This document shows positions 12,416 through 24,430 of a stretch of 64,000 nucleotides of DNA, in pieces. The stretch covers positions 310,001 through 374,000 of the forward strand of contig JANVFP010000036.1 of NCBI GenBank assembly GCA_027919835.1, written 5' to 3'. Position 1 is the first letter of the stretch, and every line of letters starts with the position of its first letter. The position numbers and the translations under genes are program-made. Under the pieces are notes generated by a model, which saw nothing but the letters and a program-made list of their open reading frames with translations, did no database searches and was not told where the DNA came from. The DNA comes from Lentinula raphanica (taxonomy: Eukaryota > Basidiomycota > Agaricomycetes > Agaricales > Omphalotaceae).

Positions 12416-12827
12416 GATGACTTCCCGTAACGATTTTTAATAAAACGTCGTATTTTCTAAACATCTGTCACAAATTTGTAATAGCAAAAATACAGAATTA
12501 ATACAGAGTGTTTTCCCGTAAGCTTCTGAGCAAGGCGCTGCATGAGGGAAAAATATTGATGGGAATTCTGATCCCTCCTCTTCAAACACGACGTGCGATC
12601 ATTCTTGAGTGCATAGCCGACGTTAGCCGACTCGCTTAGGGAAAAATACAGCGCATTCCAATCTACAAGAGGGTCGGGACCCTCTTGTAGATTTGAGCAT
12701 TTAGAAAAGCCCCAAAATTTCAAATTTCTTGATGTGACACGATGCCGCTCTCCGGCAGACATCGCTTATAGTTCACGTAACGATTAATGCGACGTTAATA
12801 AACGCAAAATGCTTACGGGAAGTCATC
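12416..12827. mobile_element. MITE-like inverted-repeat element, 412 bp
   Basis: Both ends carry the same 15-bp terminal inverted repeat, GATGACTTCCCGTAA on the left and its reverse complement on the right, with weaker similarity further in (an ACGTCG block on both sides). The element is flanked by the 5-bp direct repeat CATTG at 12411-12415 and 12828-12832, as expected for a target-site duplication. It is AT-rich, has no transposase frame, and contains a perfect 34-bp palindrome. The superfamily cannot be fixed from one copy. An alternative is that the 5-bp repeat is chance, but the combination with matching ends argues against this. Confidence 0.75.
12660..12693. repeat. Perfect palindrome, 16-bp arms with 2-bp loop
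   Basis: Arm AATCTACAAGAGGGTC, spacer GG, then the exact reverse complement. It lies inside the MITE-like element and would form a strong hairpin in single-stranded DNA or RNA. Confidence 0.9.
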
Positions 12828-13951
12828 CATTGACCCTGCATTGGAAAAATTGGTGATGCCGAGGGCCAGAGGACACCGCAGGCGTCCACTGACCTCCCGA
12901 GGGTTTTCCAAGGAATGGAAGCAAATGTGCCGAGGGTTCTCTGTTCTGGCAGTGTTCAGAACTGTTCAAGATTTTGTTAAAAATACTCAAAATTCTTGCA
13001 AACCTCTCAGATGAGTATGTATTCATTGTGAGGAAGTACGTTATTATCAGTATAGACTGAAATAGTGCAAAAATCTCACATAATTCATTTGCTGAATACC
13101 AATTTTTGGCGCGCGCGTGCGCGCGCCCGATGTGACAGATAGGCTAGAGTGACAGACTATAGGGCAGATAATCTAATGTTTAGTGAATTTCTTGAGTATT
13201 TTCAGTTATGAGCACTGAGAAAGAGACCTGGTAAAAAGTCTATTGGTAAGTAATGTTATGACATCCTTGAATCCAACTGAATCTCTCATGAAAAAGAGCA
13301 AGAACAAAAAATGAAGACTCGGCGAAACCATAGGTCGAGCGTCTAAAATCATCACGTGCTGTGAAAAGTGAAATCGGTCCAAATCGGTCAACTCGGAATA
13401 AATTGGTCAAAAAAGGTCGGGCGTGGGAACCCTTGGCTTGTAGTAGTAGCCCTGCATTGTTCGCTGCCGCCGGCATCTAAATATACCAGGGTCCAGCTAG
13501 GTGGTGGTTGTCCACTCGTTGTCTTTCTCCCCTTCCCTTTCTTCCGTTGCAATCACGTTCATCCATCGCCATACGTTGGTATCACAAACCCCACGCAAAT
13601 GTTATACAATCTCTCCCGCATCCTTCAGCCTGAAAATGCTTGGAAGGGGTAAAAGGCACTGCCTTAGGTGACGATTGAAAAAAACTTGAAAGGTTTTGAT
13701 GACGGTTTCATGATATTGATCCGCCAGTCTAGCTCCTCGCCGCTCGGTTTCATCAATCCGTAGTCTTAATGGGGAGGATAGATCACCTCATAATTCCGTT
13801 CTTTCTTCCCTTCCCAGGTTTTTCCGTTTTCCCTCTCCCTTTCACGACCCCATCGGCATCACCCGCTGGCGTCTGCTTTCCTTCGCTGAGACTGCTGGGC
13901 AGCTCTTCATCGTTGATCTTTTGTTCTACTCGATCGTTATTGGCAGGTACA
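12828..13951. other. Intergenic DNA upstream of the long disordered-protein gene
   Basis: About 1.1 kb with no convincing gene. It holds an alternating GC palindrome (13108-13127), a repeated GTGACAGA at 13135-13160, repeated AATCGGTC at 13373-13390, and pyrimidine-rich tracts from 13510 on that look like the promoter and 5' UTR of the gene starting at 13952. A likely 5' UTR intron ends in TTGGCAG just before that ATG. Confidence 0.45.
13108..13127. repeat. Alternating purine-pyrimidine GC palindrome
   Basis: GGCGCGCGCGTGCGCGCGCC, a 20-bp inverted repeat (9-bp arms with a GT centre) of almost pure alternating G and C in otherwise AT-rich DNA. Such tracts can adopt Z-form or cruciform structure. 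Confidence 0.85.
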
Positions 13952-16900
13952 ATGTCTATCATTCAACCCACTCGCTCAAGACCTTTGGCACCACTACCCT
14001 TGGAAGATGGGCCACATTCTGGAAGTAGCAGTATCCCAAGTGGAGGGTTTGGACAATCACCCGAAAGTGCGATGGTGGAGGAAATTTTTAACAACCCAGA
14101 CGTTTGGAGTGTGCAGTTTGGCGAGCCGAATTCTGCAGATGTTGTCAATCTAAGTGCTAAAGGTGAGCCTCATACTTTTCCTAGACGAAACTATTTCTCA
14201 TTTCGCCTGAAGTTCCTCATTCCGGTCGTATCAGCCTTGATGACGGTATATCTACATATTCAATCTAATCTGCTCGCCATTCATGTTCATTTTTAGGCAC
14301 ATCCCGCAGAGAAAGGACAACCGTTCGCGATCATCCTTCCTCTGGCGCTTCTCCAAAGATTCACAAGAAGAGATCAAAGAGCGCCCGAGTCCCAGAAGGA
14401 TATCATCTCAAGCGACGGTCAAAGCTCCAAGTAGAAGCGTTCACGCTCAAACCGTTCGAGAGTCGACATCGCATTATGCCCTACTTGTCTTCCGCTTCCT
14501 CGGTCTCGGATTCCTCGTCAATCGCTTCTTCCACACCGTCGTTGAATTCATCCCTTCCCACCATATCTGACGAGGACAGCATACGTTCAAAGCTGAATTC
14601 TGTTCCGACAGCTCCAGTCAAGTGGCGAGGAATGCAAGACATAGACGAAGGACCGAACGAGTCATTGTCTCTCGTAGCTCTCATGGAATCTTCGAACAAC
14701 ATATCTCCCAGAGCTGGGGAACGGATGTCGATTCTGTGGTCTCATCAGAATATCTTTCGTGCTTTTCCTACACCGAAAGGGATCGACTCTTACGACTCGC
14801 ACGAAGGGAGTTTAGGCAGTCAGTCCTCCGCCAAGAGTACTGGCAGTACGATGGAGGCTGTCACAGGGGCGTTCCCGCTTACAGATCTCGGGGATTCCTC
14901 TCAAACAGGTGTCATGAAGCCTAGACGTAACGTCCCTCCATTAACGATTTCAACGACTACCACACGGATGACGACTACGACTACGACCACGGTCATCACA
15001 GTTCAATCTCCTGCTAGATCATCCCCTGCCAGTATGACCGTCATCAGCGCCTCGGCCACATGGAGCATTCTGGAGTTATACGGAGATTCCCCAAAGCCCA
15101 GTCCGAAAATCCCGAAACTCCCGAAAACATCTGGACATCTCGATCGCTCGTTCAAGGCGTCAGACTTGCAACTCCCGGGACGCCCGCCCAAAACTGCGTT
15201 TGCGACGAATTTCCCCTCTCAGCGGTCACTGCACACGGAGAGCACCTCCGGGCTTGTCGAACTCCCGGCTGATTTTGTGATTCCGGAGTTACCAAGGCTG
15301 AAACCGAAATTGAAAGGTCCCAGGCTGAGTCCTCCATCGCAGATGAGGATTACCATGGTGAAAGATCTTGACTTACCCTCAGCTCTTGGGAAGGAGGTTT
15401 CCAAGGATCGTAAGAATGGTGGGGCAGTACGTCCGTTGCCTCAAGTACCCCAACGAGAGCATTCTACCCCTTCATCTGTTCCTCCACTTCCTTCGCAGAC
15501 TACGACTGTTCCTCCTCCTCAGAAGTCATCTCATCCGGGTCTTCAGCCTGCAGAGAAAGCATCTCCAGTCGTATCACATACAGGGGTAGCTCACACTAAG
15601 AAATCGGCGCTCCGTTCGAAGATGATACCACCACCACCGTTGTACTTGGACAGTCCTTTGCCTCCTTTGCCTTCTGATGCCGTTCAGCTACCAAAGATGA
15701 CTCGAGAGGCCAAAGCGACTTCAAACACAGAATCCACGCGACCACTGATCATTTTGCATAAACCCAAGGCTGGTGAAGTTGCCGCAGTGAAAGACGGTCA
15801 GTTCTGGTTTGATATTGTTGAATGATGCATTGGAGCTTACTGGCGTCTAACAGTCAATGTCAAGCCAAAGAAGTTGGAGAAGAAACCTCCTGCGGTTGTT
15901 TCTGTTACGCAACGCAATCAGAATCTGGCAGTGCCTCAACTGACGCTGTCTCTTCAGCCCGCTAACCCCGTGACGGATAGCCTTGCACCTGCACGACCCA
16001 GTCGAAGAGATGTGATCTCTCCTCTTCCTTCTCCTCTTCTCGACAGATTGCATGCACTAGAATCGTTACCAGGAAAGAAGTTTTCCTCCCCTCCTGTCTC
16101 TGCACACAGGCCCAGTGCATCAGAGTCATCTCCAAGATCAGCTGGACACCTGTCGCTCTCTCCACCTCCTGCCAAATCGTTGACGAAGAAGGGACTGCGA
16201 AAGTCAGCGTCTATATCATCCATGCCACGATTGACGCCCGAGTTTCCGTTGCCTGATGCTTCAGTGCTAGCCCAACGTTTCAGGAAGAACTCTGCTACGG
16301 GTGTAACTCGACCAACTTTGGCACCTAATGTGCAGGTTGTGGTTTCTCCTCCACAGAAACCATCAAAGATGCGGCTCGAGTTGAACTCTAAAGACGCCGG
16401 AGTGTCATCTTTCACTGAATTGACGGCCTCGTCCATTCCGGCTGCGAGTGAAACCAAAGTGGATGATGGGATTGTCCAGAAAGTGGATATCGCTCGAGGG
16501 TCTTCTGATGGTGAGTATGTTTCTACGAATGATCATGCTGATTTCTAAAGCTGTCCTTCGCTTTCAGGCTTGTTACCAAATTCACGAGACGCAGTCAAGA
16601 AGGTTGAATTTCCTTTACTAGATCTCTCGCATGAAGTTGCAGCTCCTGCTTCAAAGAATCTATCGAGGCCCCAGCCTCTGTTCACGCACAGAAAAGGTGT
16701 CTCTTTGCATTCAATCGATACAAGGCCCGTTTTCAAGACCCATAAGAAATCGTCGTCCGCAGTAGCCTTCAAGATACCTGCTGCTGAACATCCCTTTCCT
16801 GATGCAGCTACCTTGGCAAAAAGATTGGCTGCCAGGAAAGAATCAAACGCGAGTGGGTCCAAACCAACTTCGACTTCTGAGCACATACCCAAGAAGGATC

Positions 16901-18087
16901 TGATATCTGGAACCAATCGCCCGAATCCGCTTTCATCTGCATCGGATCACAAACAACATACTTCCGAAACAGTCATGGAGAACACTGCAAAGCTTTCCTC
17001 CGAGGCAACAATCGGTGAAATCCGAATCCAAGCTCCCACCATTCCTCGCCCATCGCATACGAAGAATGCTTCGACTTCGGTTCTGCATCAGAAACCTGCC
17101 CATTCGCTGAAGAAAATGTCGTCCCATACTTCTTTGGGTGTATCTTCACCTGATCTGCATTCGGCAACCCGTTCCCAGAACGGCTCGACGTTCATTCGAG
17201 GTGCTAACATCCGCGACGTACCGCTTCCAGATGCAAGCGTGCTAGCTCAGCGGAAGAAGGTCTCGTCTTCCTCGAGTAGTCGATCATATGGCGATGTTTC
17301 TGATGCTTTCACTCCTTCTACGATGTCCGCGGTCGTTCCCTCCCCAGCTCTAGTCAAAGTACGATTGGGTGGAGGAGCTCGGGTCCCCCTAGCCGCACCT
17401 GAACCGGTCGTCGCCAGTGCGTCTTCGGTTTCTCAGTTTACACAACAAATGTCGGAAGTGTCTTCTCATCCGATACAAGCTGAAAATGTTGTGAAGGTTC
17501 CGTTAAGCCATTCGCGTTCTCGCTCTGTATCTGGGGCTAGAGCTCCGAAAGCCTCCTCTCCACCTAAGCCATCTATGCCTATCCATACGCTGGCACGAGA
17601 ATCCCCGGCTCTTCAAGTTCCAAAGGGAGATTCAAATCGACGGACGCCATCTCCTGGTCCTGGGATCCTTGTTCGGAACAGAGCTGCATCCCCAGGTCCG
17701 ACTTCGGCTTTGCATGTGCGTTTTCTGCCTGTACAGAAGGATTCGGGCGTTTCTTTCAATGCTCCACCAGTGGATGAGTTGACAGAACGTGGACGTATGC
17801 TCAATCACGGTGGTGAGAGCAGTCGAGGTCGTCAATTGTCAAATATTGAAGTGGTGTCGCCTCGAGGTCGTTCGGCGTCGTTAGTGTCACCCTCGAAAGA
17901 GTTTGGCAAGAATCAGAGATCCACCTCAGCTACTGCTTTCTCTAGAAATTATCCACTCCCTCCGATTCCACTTTCTGCTGAAGGTTATAGTTCCGATGAT
18001 CCAGTTAGTGCAGGATCAAGTCGTGGTCGGATATCACCGTTTCCTTCAAGACCTGTTTCTCGAGCGTCGACTCTCACAGGTGTTTGA
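13952..18087 (+). CDS. Large disordered Ser/Pro-rich protein of unknown function with repeated PDAxxLAxR motif
   Basis: Four exons: 13952-14162, 14297-15796, 15854-16510 and 16568-18087, all with GT-AG introns and frame kept, giving about 1295 residues. The start is MSIIQPTRSRPLAPLPLEDG; the same frame runs on upstream, but that part looks like leader with an intron ending just before the ATG. The sequence is mostly low complexity: serine runs, a Thr-rich tract near 14950, and Pro clusters (PPLPSQTTTVPPPQ, IPPPPLYLDSPLPPLP) that could bind SH3 domains. A short motif recurs three times: FPLPDASVLAQRF at 16243, HPFPDAATLAKR at 16789, VPLPDASVLAQRKK at 17218. No enzyme domain or membrane segment is seen. 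A scaffold or polarity role is a guess only. Confidence 0.82.
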
Positions 18088-18456
18088 ATTTCTTCGAAAT
18101 TTGGACTTAAACTATTTTATATCACGTCTGCTTTCTCTCCTTCATAAATTATTATCTACGCTTTGTTCGCAACTGCCTCTGTATTTTTTATCTATTCCTT
18201 GCCAAGCATGCAGCTTGTGAATATATAATGTCAATATTGAGAAATCAGTACTCCGACTGCTAATAACCTGTGTGTTCAATATGAGGATAGTATGCGAGTA
18301 AGATACTTGAGATAAGATGCAAAGCGACAGGTAGATATCGAAGTGGTGTCCATATGCGTATCCGTCAAGGCTCGTGAATGCCAGCAATGAGCAAAGTGGC
18401 GGCGAAGGTGAAAATGGATGATAAAGAAAATGAAAGAGGAAAGATGGATGAGAGGG

Positions 18457-19258
18457 TCATATAACGATACACCGTGGTTTCTTGACAATCTTCCCCCATC
18501 TGCCTTTCATACTCTCCTTGAGAGCAAGATTGAACACATCGTGTACACCTCTGCCAGTCTTGGCAGAACATTCTATATATTTTGCCCCAATCTCTTTCGC
18601 GACAGCTGCGCCCTGTTGAGGCGATATTGGTGTCTGACCCTGAGCACCGAGCATACGTTTCGTTTGGTCGTCACTTCGCAGATCCGTCTTAGTCCCGACA
18701 AGAATGCGAGGTGTGCCTTCGCAGAAATGTGCCACTTCAGGATACCACTGAAACGAGAGTTAGTAGGTGAAATAGTCGTCAGAGGTAAATAACGCACCTT
18801 GTCCTGAACATTGGCAAGACTAGTTGGAAAATCAATCGAGAACACGATGAGGATGACATCGCTTTCTGGATAGCTAAGAGGTCGTAGACGGTCATATTCT
18901 TCCTGCCCTGCAGTATCCCATAATGCCAGTTCTATCTCCTTTCCTTCGAATTGAACCTGGGTCACGTAGTTTTCGAATACTGTTGGAATATACGCCTGCG
19001 ATTCTCAGAAGTTCGACCAGATGAGATTAGAAGATAGAAGAGAAGTCGAGAACTTATCACCTCTGGAAACCGATTTTCTGCATATACAATTAGTAGGCAG
19101 GTCTTTCCACATCCACCTTGGAAAGATCAAAGATAATCTTTGAATATGATCGTTGAAAGAACATCTAAATTCGACACACCGTCACCGACGACGACAAGCT
19201 TCCGTTTCATGTCTGGTCGACGAGAGGATGACTGGCTGGCTTGGTATGAGTTATCCAT
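18457..19258 (-). CDS. Rho-family small GTPase (Rho3/Rho4-like)
   Basis: Four exons from ATG 19258 to the stop at 18457. Joined they give [16 protein letters not shown] (P-loop), [10 protein letters not shown] (Rho effector loop with the switch-I Thr), [19 protein letters not shown] (switch II), VGTKTDLR (the NKxD site as TKTD), a Rho insert region, and ECSAKTG. The protein ends CIVI, a CaaX box for prenylation, preceded by basic residues, so it should sit on membranes. The Rho insert and effector loop exclude Ras and Rab. The GGCGKT variant and the [16 protein letters not shown] segment resemble Rho3 and Rho4 more than Rho1, but the subtype needs a tree. Such GTPases control actin, polar growth and septation. 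Confidence 0.93.
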
Positions 19259-20027
19259 TGAAGAGATTGTTGAAATGAATGTTGAAAACGAGGTGGAGGA
19301 AAGCAGGTGAGTTTGATTGCCGCTTTAGGATTCAAGAATGCATGTGACCGCTCATCGCGCCGCACGCCTTCGAACGCCAACTCTCAACGTTCAACCACCA
19401 TCCACAATGACTATCATCTTCTGCTTTTCTTTCCAGGCGCATTTGACCCGAGTGGAAAGAATGCACGACGCTTCTACCTTGCACTTCAATGATCAACTAT
19501 CACAGCAGCCTTCGCCACTCCCAATGGGCCAAATCTGAGCAGCTTCTTCTCGATTGCTTGCAATTCGAGACCGTTACTCGGAGCCACTATCTTTCTGTGC
19601 AACCATTACGCGCGATAGCAGTGCTGAGTTCCTTGTACGCTCCAACCCTCTAGCATGATATACTAGCCCAGACTATCCGATAGGATGCCTCTATCCATCT
19701 ACGACTAGGTCCTTTTCCCCGCATTTGACACCTTCTCTCGCTTCTTGCTCACCTCAGTACACTGTGCCCTTCTCTATCTGATATGCCAAGCTCTTGTTAC
19801 GAACTAACAAGCACTGTCCAAGTAGGATGCTGGTATAAACCCGAAAATTTCTTCCAAGATTATTGATACAGCTGTTTGTCAAGGGACTGACTCTACCGCA
19901 TGCTACGCCCGCTAGCTTAGTCGGTTCTGTCTCCCTACTTTTCTGCCCAGCTGTATAAAATGAGAAATATGCGGGCTGGACCTCTCAGAGAACTCCCGCT
20001 CGAAACTTCTGCGTCTCTTTGTTCAGA
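19259..20027. promoter_or_regulatory. Divergent intergenic region between the Rho gene and the protease pseudogene
   Basis: About 770 bases with no supportable gene. A TATA box (TATAAAA, 19954-19960) sits 68 bp before the ATG of the protease pseudogene. A 66-codon frame at 19338 has no family match and is rejected. Confidence 0.5.
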
Positions 20028-21737
20028 ATGTTGTCTGCCTTCTCCCTCTTGACCTTTGTGACCCTTGCATTGGGTATCGTCGCCAATCCAGTCATCATCG
20101 ACCGCTCGCCGGTTCTTTCTATCCCTCTGACAAGAATGTGCAACATCGGTAATGGACATAACCTTGTGGCTTCTGGTCTCGCTAGAGCACAGAACTTCAA
20201 GGACCGCGCCAAAGCTCATGACCTAGCGGAAAGCAAAAAGAGGCAATGAGTCCCTGTTACGAATGAGGTTATTACCTACCTTGCCTCCGTGGGGGTTGGT
20301 GCAAGTGATACAACATGTAAAGTGTTTGCTTCCTATAGTAGATTTACTTAATGCCTGACCACTAGGATAACCACAGACCATTTGATTGTGGATACCGGAA
20401 GTAGCAATACCTGGGTAGGGGCGACAACAAAATATGTGCCCAGTTCTACCTCCACCGACACAGATGACCGAGTCTCAGTGACTTATGGATCTGGAAGATT
20501 CTCGGGTTAGTTTTCCTCCTGGGCGAAATTGTGTCTGGTAGAACTTGCTGATGCAAGGGCCCGTCGTACGACAGGAACGGAATATATCGACGAAGTCACT
20601 CTGAGTTCTTCGTTAGTTATCACATCTCAGTCTATCGGGGTTGCATCTTCGTCTCAAGGCTTTGGCGGTACAGACGGTATACTTGGGTGGGTCATTACTG
20701 ATGCATGTTGGAGCTCTCGAATCTAACTGACTGTGTCGTCAGCATTGGCCCCGATGATTTGACCGAAGGCACCGTCAGCGGTGTGTCTACGGTGCCCACT
20801 GTCACCGACAATCTCTTCAACCAAGGCACTATCTCTGAAAAGGTTGTCGCCATCTCCTTCGAACCGACCACTTCCGAAAATGTGACTAATGGTGAACTTA
20901 CCTTTGGTAAGTTGAATTTCGTATTCATTCACAACGATGATGAGAATTTGAATGTCCTTATTACCAGGGGGAACCGATAGCTCTAAATTCATTGGAGACA
21001 TCACCTACACGTTGGCACTCTCTTACATATCGAGACAGGTGACTGAAGTTAGTTGTATAGGAGCAAGACTGGCAATTACTGGGGCGTTACACAGACTCTT
21101 ACCTACGGGTCGACCACAATTCAGTCTTCTTTGTCAGGAATCGTCGATACGTGAGCTCATTCTACCTTGATCTTCAATCTGTGAGCTCATTCTCACCCTC
21201 TCCAGCGGAACAACTCTCCTTTATCTTGAGGAAAATGGATTCAACAAATATATCGAGGCTACAGGAGTAGGTCATCTCGGGACGTTCTTCCTAGTACGGA
21301 CTCCTGACCTTACATGCAACCCTAGGGAACTCATGACAGTTGAACCGGTCTTTATAAGATCACCACTGCTCAGTTCGATGCACTAGAGGATCTTGTATTC
21401 ACTATCGGTGGTGTGAGTTTTTCGGCATATCCAAAGAAACATCTGAAAGGAGACCAAACGAAATAACAGACCGATTTTGTGCTGACGGCTAATGCTCAAA
21501 TCTGGCCGAGGTCGTTGAACACCGCGATTGGAGGGAATGCTGATAGTATTTACCTTGTTGTTGCAAGCATTGGCAAGTCTTCTCTTAGATTACATGTGAA
21601 TGGTTCTTGACATCTTTCACACAGGGGATGGAGAACCTGGCTTTGATTTCATTGACGGATATGTGTTCCTTGAAAGGTTCTACAGTGTGTTCGACACGAC
21701 GAACAACAGAGTAGGCTTTGCTAATACTGCATTCACT
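20028..21737 (+). pseudogene. Secreted aspartic protease (family A1), disabled by two stop codons
   Basis: Closely similar, exon by exon and partly intron by intron, to the protease at 25467. It keeps the signal peptide (MLSAFSLLTFVTLALG), propeptide, first catalytic motif IVDTGSSNTWVG, flap VTYGSGRFSG, and the C-terminal FDFIDGYVFLERFYSVFDTT. The sister gene reads CAATCA (Gln-Ser) where this copy has CAATGA, a stop at 20247-20249 at the end of the propeptide. A second stop, TGA at 21341-21343, replaces AAC of the sister copy in a later exon. The last exon of the sister gene is not found here. The family normally encodes an extracellular pepsin-like endopeptidase. Read-through or a short alternative product cannot be excluded, but two independent stops make a working enzyme unlikely. 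Confidence 0.85.
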
Positions 21738-23201
21738 GTGAGTGGTATTGCTTCAGACATTATCAGATGAGTCTCAATCGTACCTTTGGCAGAACGCTAC
21801 TACTAATTATAATTGATGGGTAATTGGGATTATCTAACTTGAGCAGGATGCCACAGCATTTATACTTGCGAAGTGGGCCATTGCAGAGCATGGCATATAC
21901 GAGTCCGATCATTGGGAGAAAAATACAGTATATTCTACTATACATAATACAATGTTGTTGTTGACAAAAAGTGCAGTGTATGCAAATAAGTTGATCTTGA
22001 TATCCTGAGAGAGCTTTATTGAAAAGGCTTGTTAAACTACCGGTCTGAGATAGAGAAGATTCAAAAAACCATGATGTCGGATGGCTCGCATGTATCACTA
22101 GTTTTAGAACATCACAGACCAACTGGGAAAACCAGATCATAGCGAGCCTCTCTGGATGCTTTCTGGATAGTGAACTGTCAGAGCCCTCGATGTAGTAGAG
22201 AACGAAGGAAATTCTCGTCATATGTCGTCATGGAGGATGTTCGAGGAACAGTGACTAACAGGCTCTTCTGGCAATTTTCCTCTCAATCAAATCTGGAAGT
22301 AAAATTTAAGGTTCATGTTGTGCGGCAGAGAGCAGTTACAGACCTTGTACTTCACATTCACTTTTCATGCCTTCAAGCGACCAAGTTTGCCACGTATCGC
22401 AATCAGGCTCACAACGATCACATGAGTTTCTTCACTGAGTGTTTGTGTTCCAGTATCATGATCCCCGTGTTGCTTTTGTTGCTAGAAGAGTTCGCGTTCG
22501 GTAGCGAGAGAACCGCACAACAGATGACGCGATGACGCCCAGCTATGCACAGGTTGTAGCGAGGGTAGTTCGCTGATATCGTCGAAGATTCAAGGCAGGA
22601 GGAAGGAACAAGAAAATGCTGAGCAAAGGGATCGAGTTTAGAAGATAAGTGATCAAGCCGGAATACAAGACAAACTGCAAAAATTGCCCCTAGTGCATAT
22701 TGAGATGCTTGATGCCTGGTGGTGGTTGCACAAATATACCTGTATGAATATCCGGACATGAGATTTGCCGGCTCCGCGAGGTTGATAGGGAGAGGATCTT
22801 GAAGACTCACAACATACATGGACTCATCACCACCAAGGGATGTATTGAGAATTCTCGTCAGAACCCCGAATGTTGTGTCACCACGGAAGCGAGCCAAAGC
22901 TGATGGTTCAAATATCGTGGATTTGAGGACATTGACCGATTATCTGCCAGAGTGTGGTTGGGTGCCACTCACTTTTGACAGAGTTCATAGGAGAGACTCA
23001 CCATGAGCAAACTGCGCGGACCCAGGAATGGAAAATGGGATACACATCAGTGCTGTTCAGATTGTGATCAGTGCAACACAATAGGAAGAAAAACCAAGAG
23101 AATCACTTGTCAGAACCCCCGCTTATACAGCATACAACGCATTGCCACCCGTCAAACCCACCACGCGCTTGTACGCCCACCTACCCCTCAACTCCCAAAC
23201 A
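21738..23201. other. Gene-poor interval; possible exon on the minus strand near 22790-22960
   Basis: About 1.5 kb. On the minus strand a stretch around 22962-22790 reads like protein (STIFEPSALARFRGDTTF, then ILNTSLGGDESMYVV), with a hydrophobic stretch further on (near 22690-22620) in another frame. I could not join these into a gene or recognise a family. The rest contains only short overlapping frames. Confidence 0.35.
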
Positions 23202-24430
23202 TTACTTACTCGGAAGTAGCGCATCCAGATCCCTCTGTTTAGGATACGGCAAACCCATTCCATACATATTATTCTCCTCATCTCCCCCCATACCTACCCC
23301 ATACCATTCCCTACCCTCGTCTCTCCTGACATTCCTTCCAACTCAACCTCCCGTCTCCGATCCCTATCAACATGCTGCACCAGATCAGGATCTTCCTCTT
23401 CCCCTTCCTCTCCTTCCGCCCCAGTGCTCGCGCTTCGCCCGACATTATCACTGTCACTCCATACCCCTTTGATCCACTCCAGAAACAACGCAACACTCAC
23501 AACGTTGTGGATCTTGGATGTCCAGACCCGACGATGGCAACATTCAGGTTGAGTTTCAAGACGGATGACATGATCGAGGAGTTCCCTGAGCATATCCATG
23601 CAAATCGCATAAGGTGGTACAGGTAGACATAGCAGTTGAACGTTGAAGAGGTATCGATGGGAAGGAAGTTGGTTGTAGTCGTAACTCCAAAGGTTCGACT
23701 CGTCTATACCAGTCGGACTATCTAGAGGGTCGAGCGCATCCATATATGGCTTGACGACATTCAGCCTGGTCTCTTGCTGGAACCGATTCAGCTCCTCCTC
23801 GTTTCTTCAAACGTTCCAGATTTTGGAAATATGTTCTTCCCATTGAAACCTTTTTGCCTGTTCCCATCTTTTGATTTTGGCTTTACTGTTGAGAAGAGCA
23901 GAGGTGAATTGATTTTGCAAGTTTCCAGGACGCTCCGTCTCTTGCTGCGGCTCCTGAGAGCCATGTCTGAAGACAGCCGGTCGCGGTTTGGCATTGTTCA
24001 AGAAGCGGGGTGCATGATTCTTGCAAAAGACTGTGTTTGGGTGGTGTGCCATTCCGTTCGGGGTCACTGTGCCATACATGGGCTTCCAGGTCAAGATATC
24101 TCTGGGTTTCGAAGACTCCAACTAAAAATATGGTTAACATTATCACAACTGGTGTGGTTGAAAGAATCTGAATAGGAAGCTGCTCACCAGGGGTGTGCGC
24201 TGTATGCCTATGACCGTAAGATGATGAAGCTCAATGGTGTCTACCACTGTGATGAAGATGTGCCCGGTGTAGTAGATTACTCACTTGATGATGATGAGGT
24301 GGGTCACTATGCTTCTCCACCGGCGTACTAGTGTACGTAGGAGTCGTCCCAGCGACTCGGAGGAAGAAAGGCGATAATGAAGATGTGACAGATGACGCAA
24401 TGAACTGCACGGGAGCAATGTCACAATGGG
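23202..24430 (-). CDS. Hypothetical protein, gene model uncertain (internal TGA)
   Basis: Coding-like sequence on the minus strand between the two proteases. Exons join in frame as PPHHHQ / LHHLTVIGIQRTPL / LESSKPRDILTWKPMY, then TVTPNGMAHHPNTVFCKNHA and on to WEEHISKIWNV. A TGA then interrupts the frame (about 23811-23809), after which the same frame continues as RNEEELNRFQQETRLNVVKP and a long stretch containing HRRVWTSKIHNVVSVALFLE. The TGA falls inside a possible 36-nt GT-AG intron, very short for this genome, so it is either a tiny intron or an inactivating mutation. The start codon was not found; the C-terminal end is acidic and glycine-rich and could end at about 23294 or 23202. No family recognised. 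Probably lineage-specific. Confidence 0.45.

Noticed and set aside
13769..13951. In-frame N-terminal extension of the long disordered protein
   Set aside because: Sequence looks like a pyrimidine-rich leader and probably contains a 5' UTR intron ending TTGGCAG; no known domain is gained.
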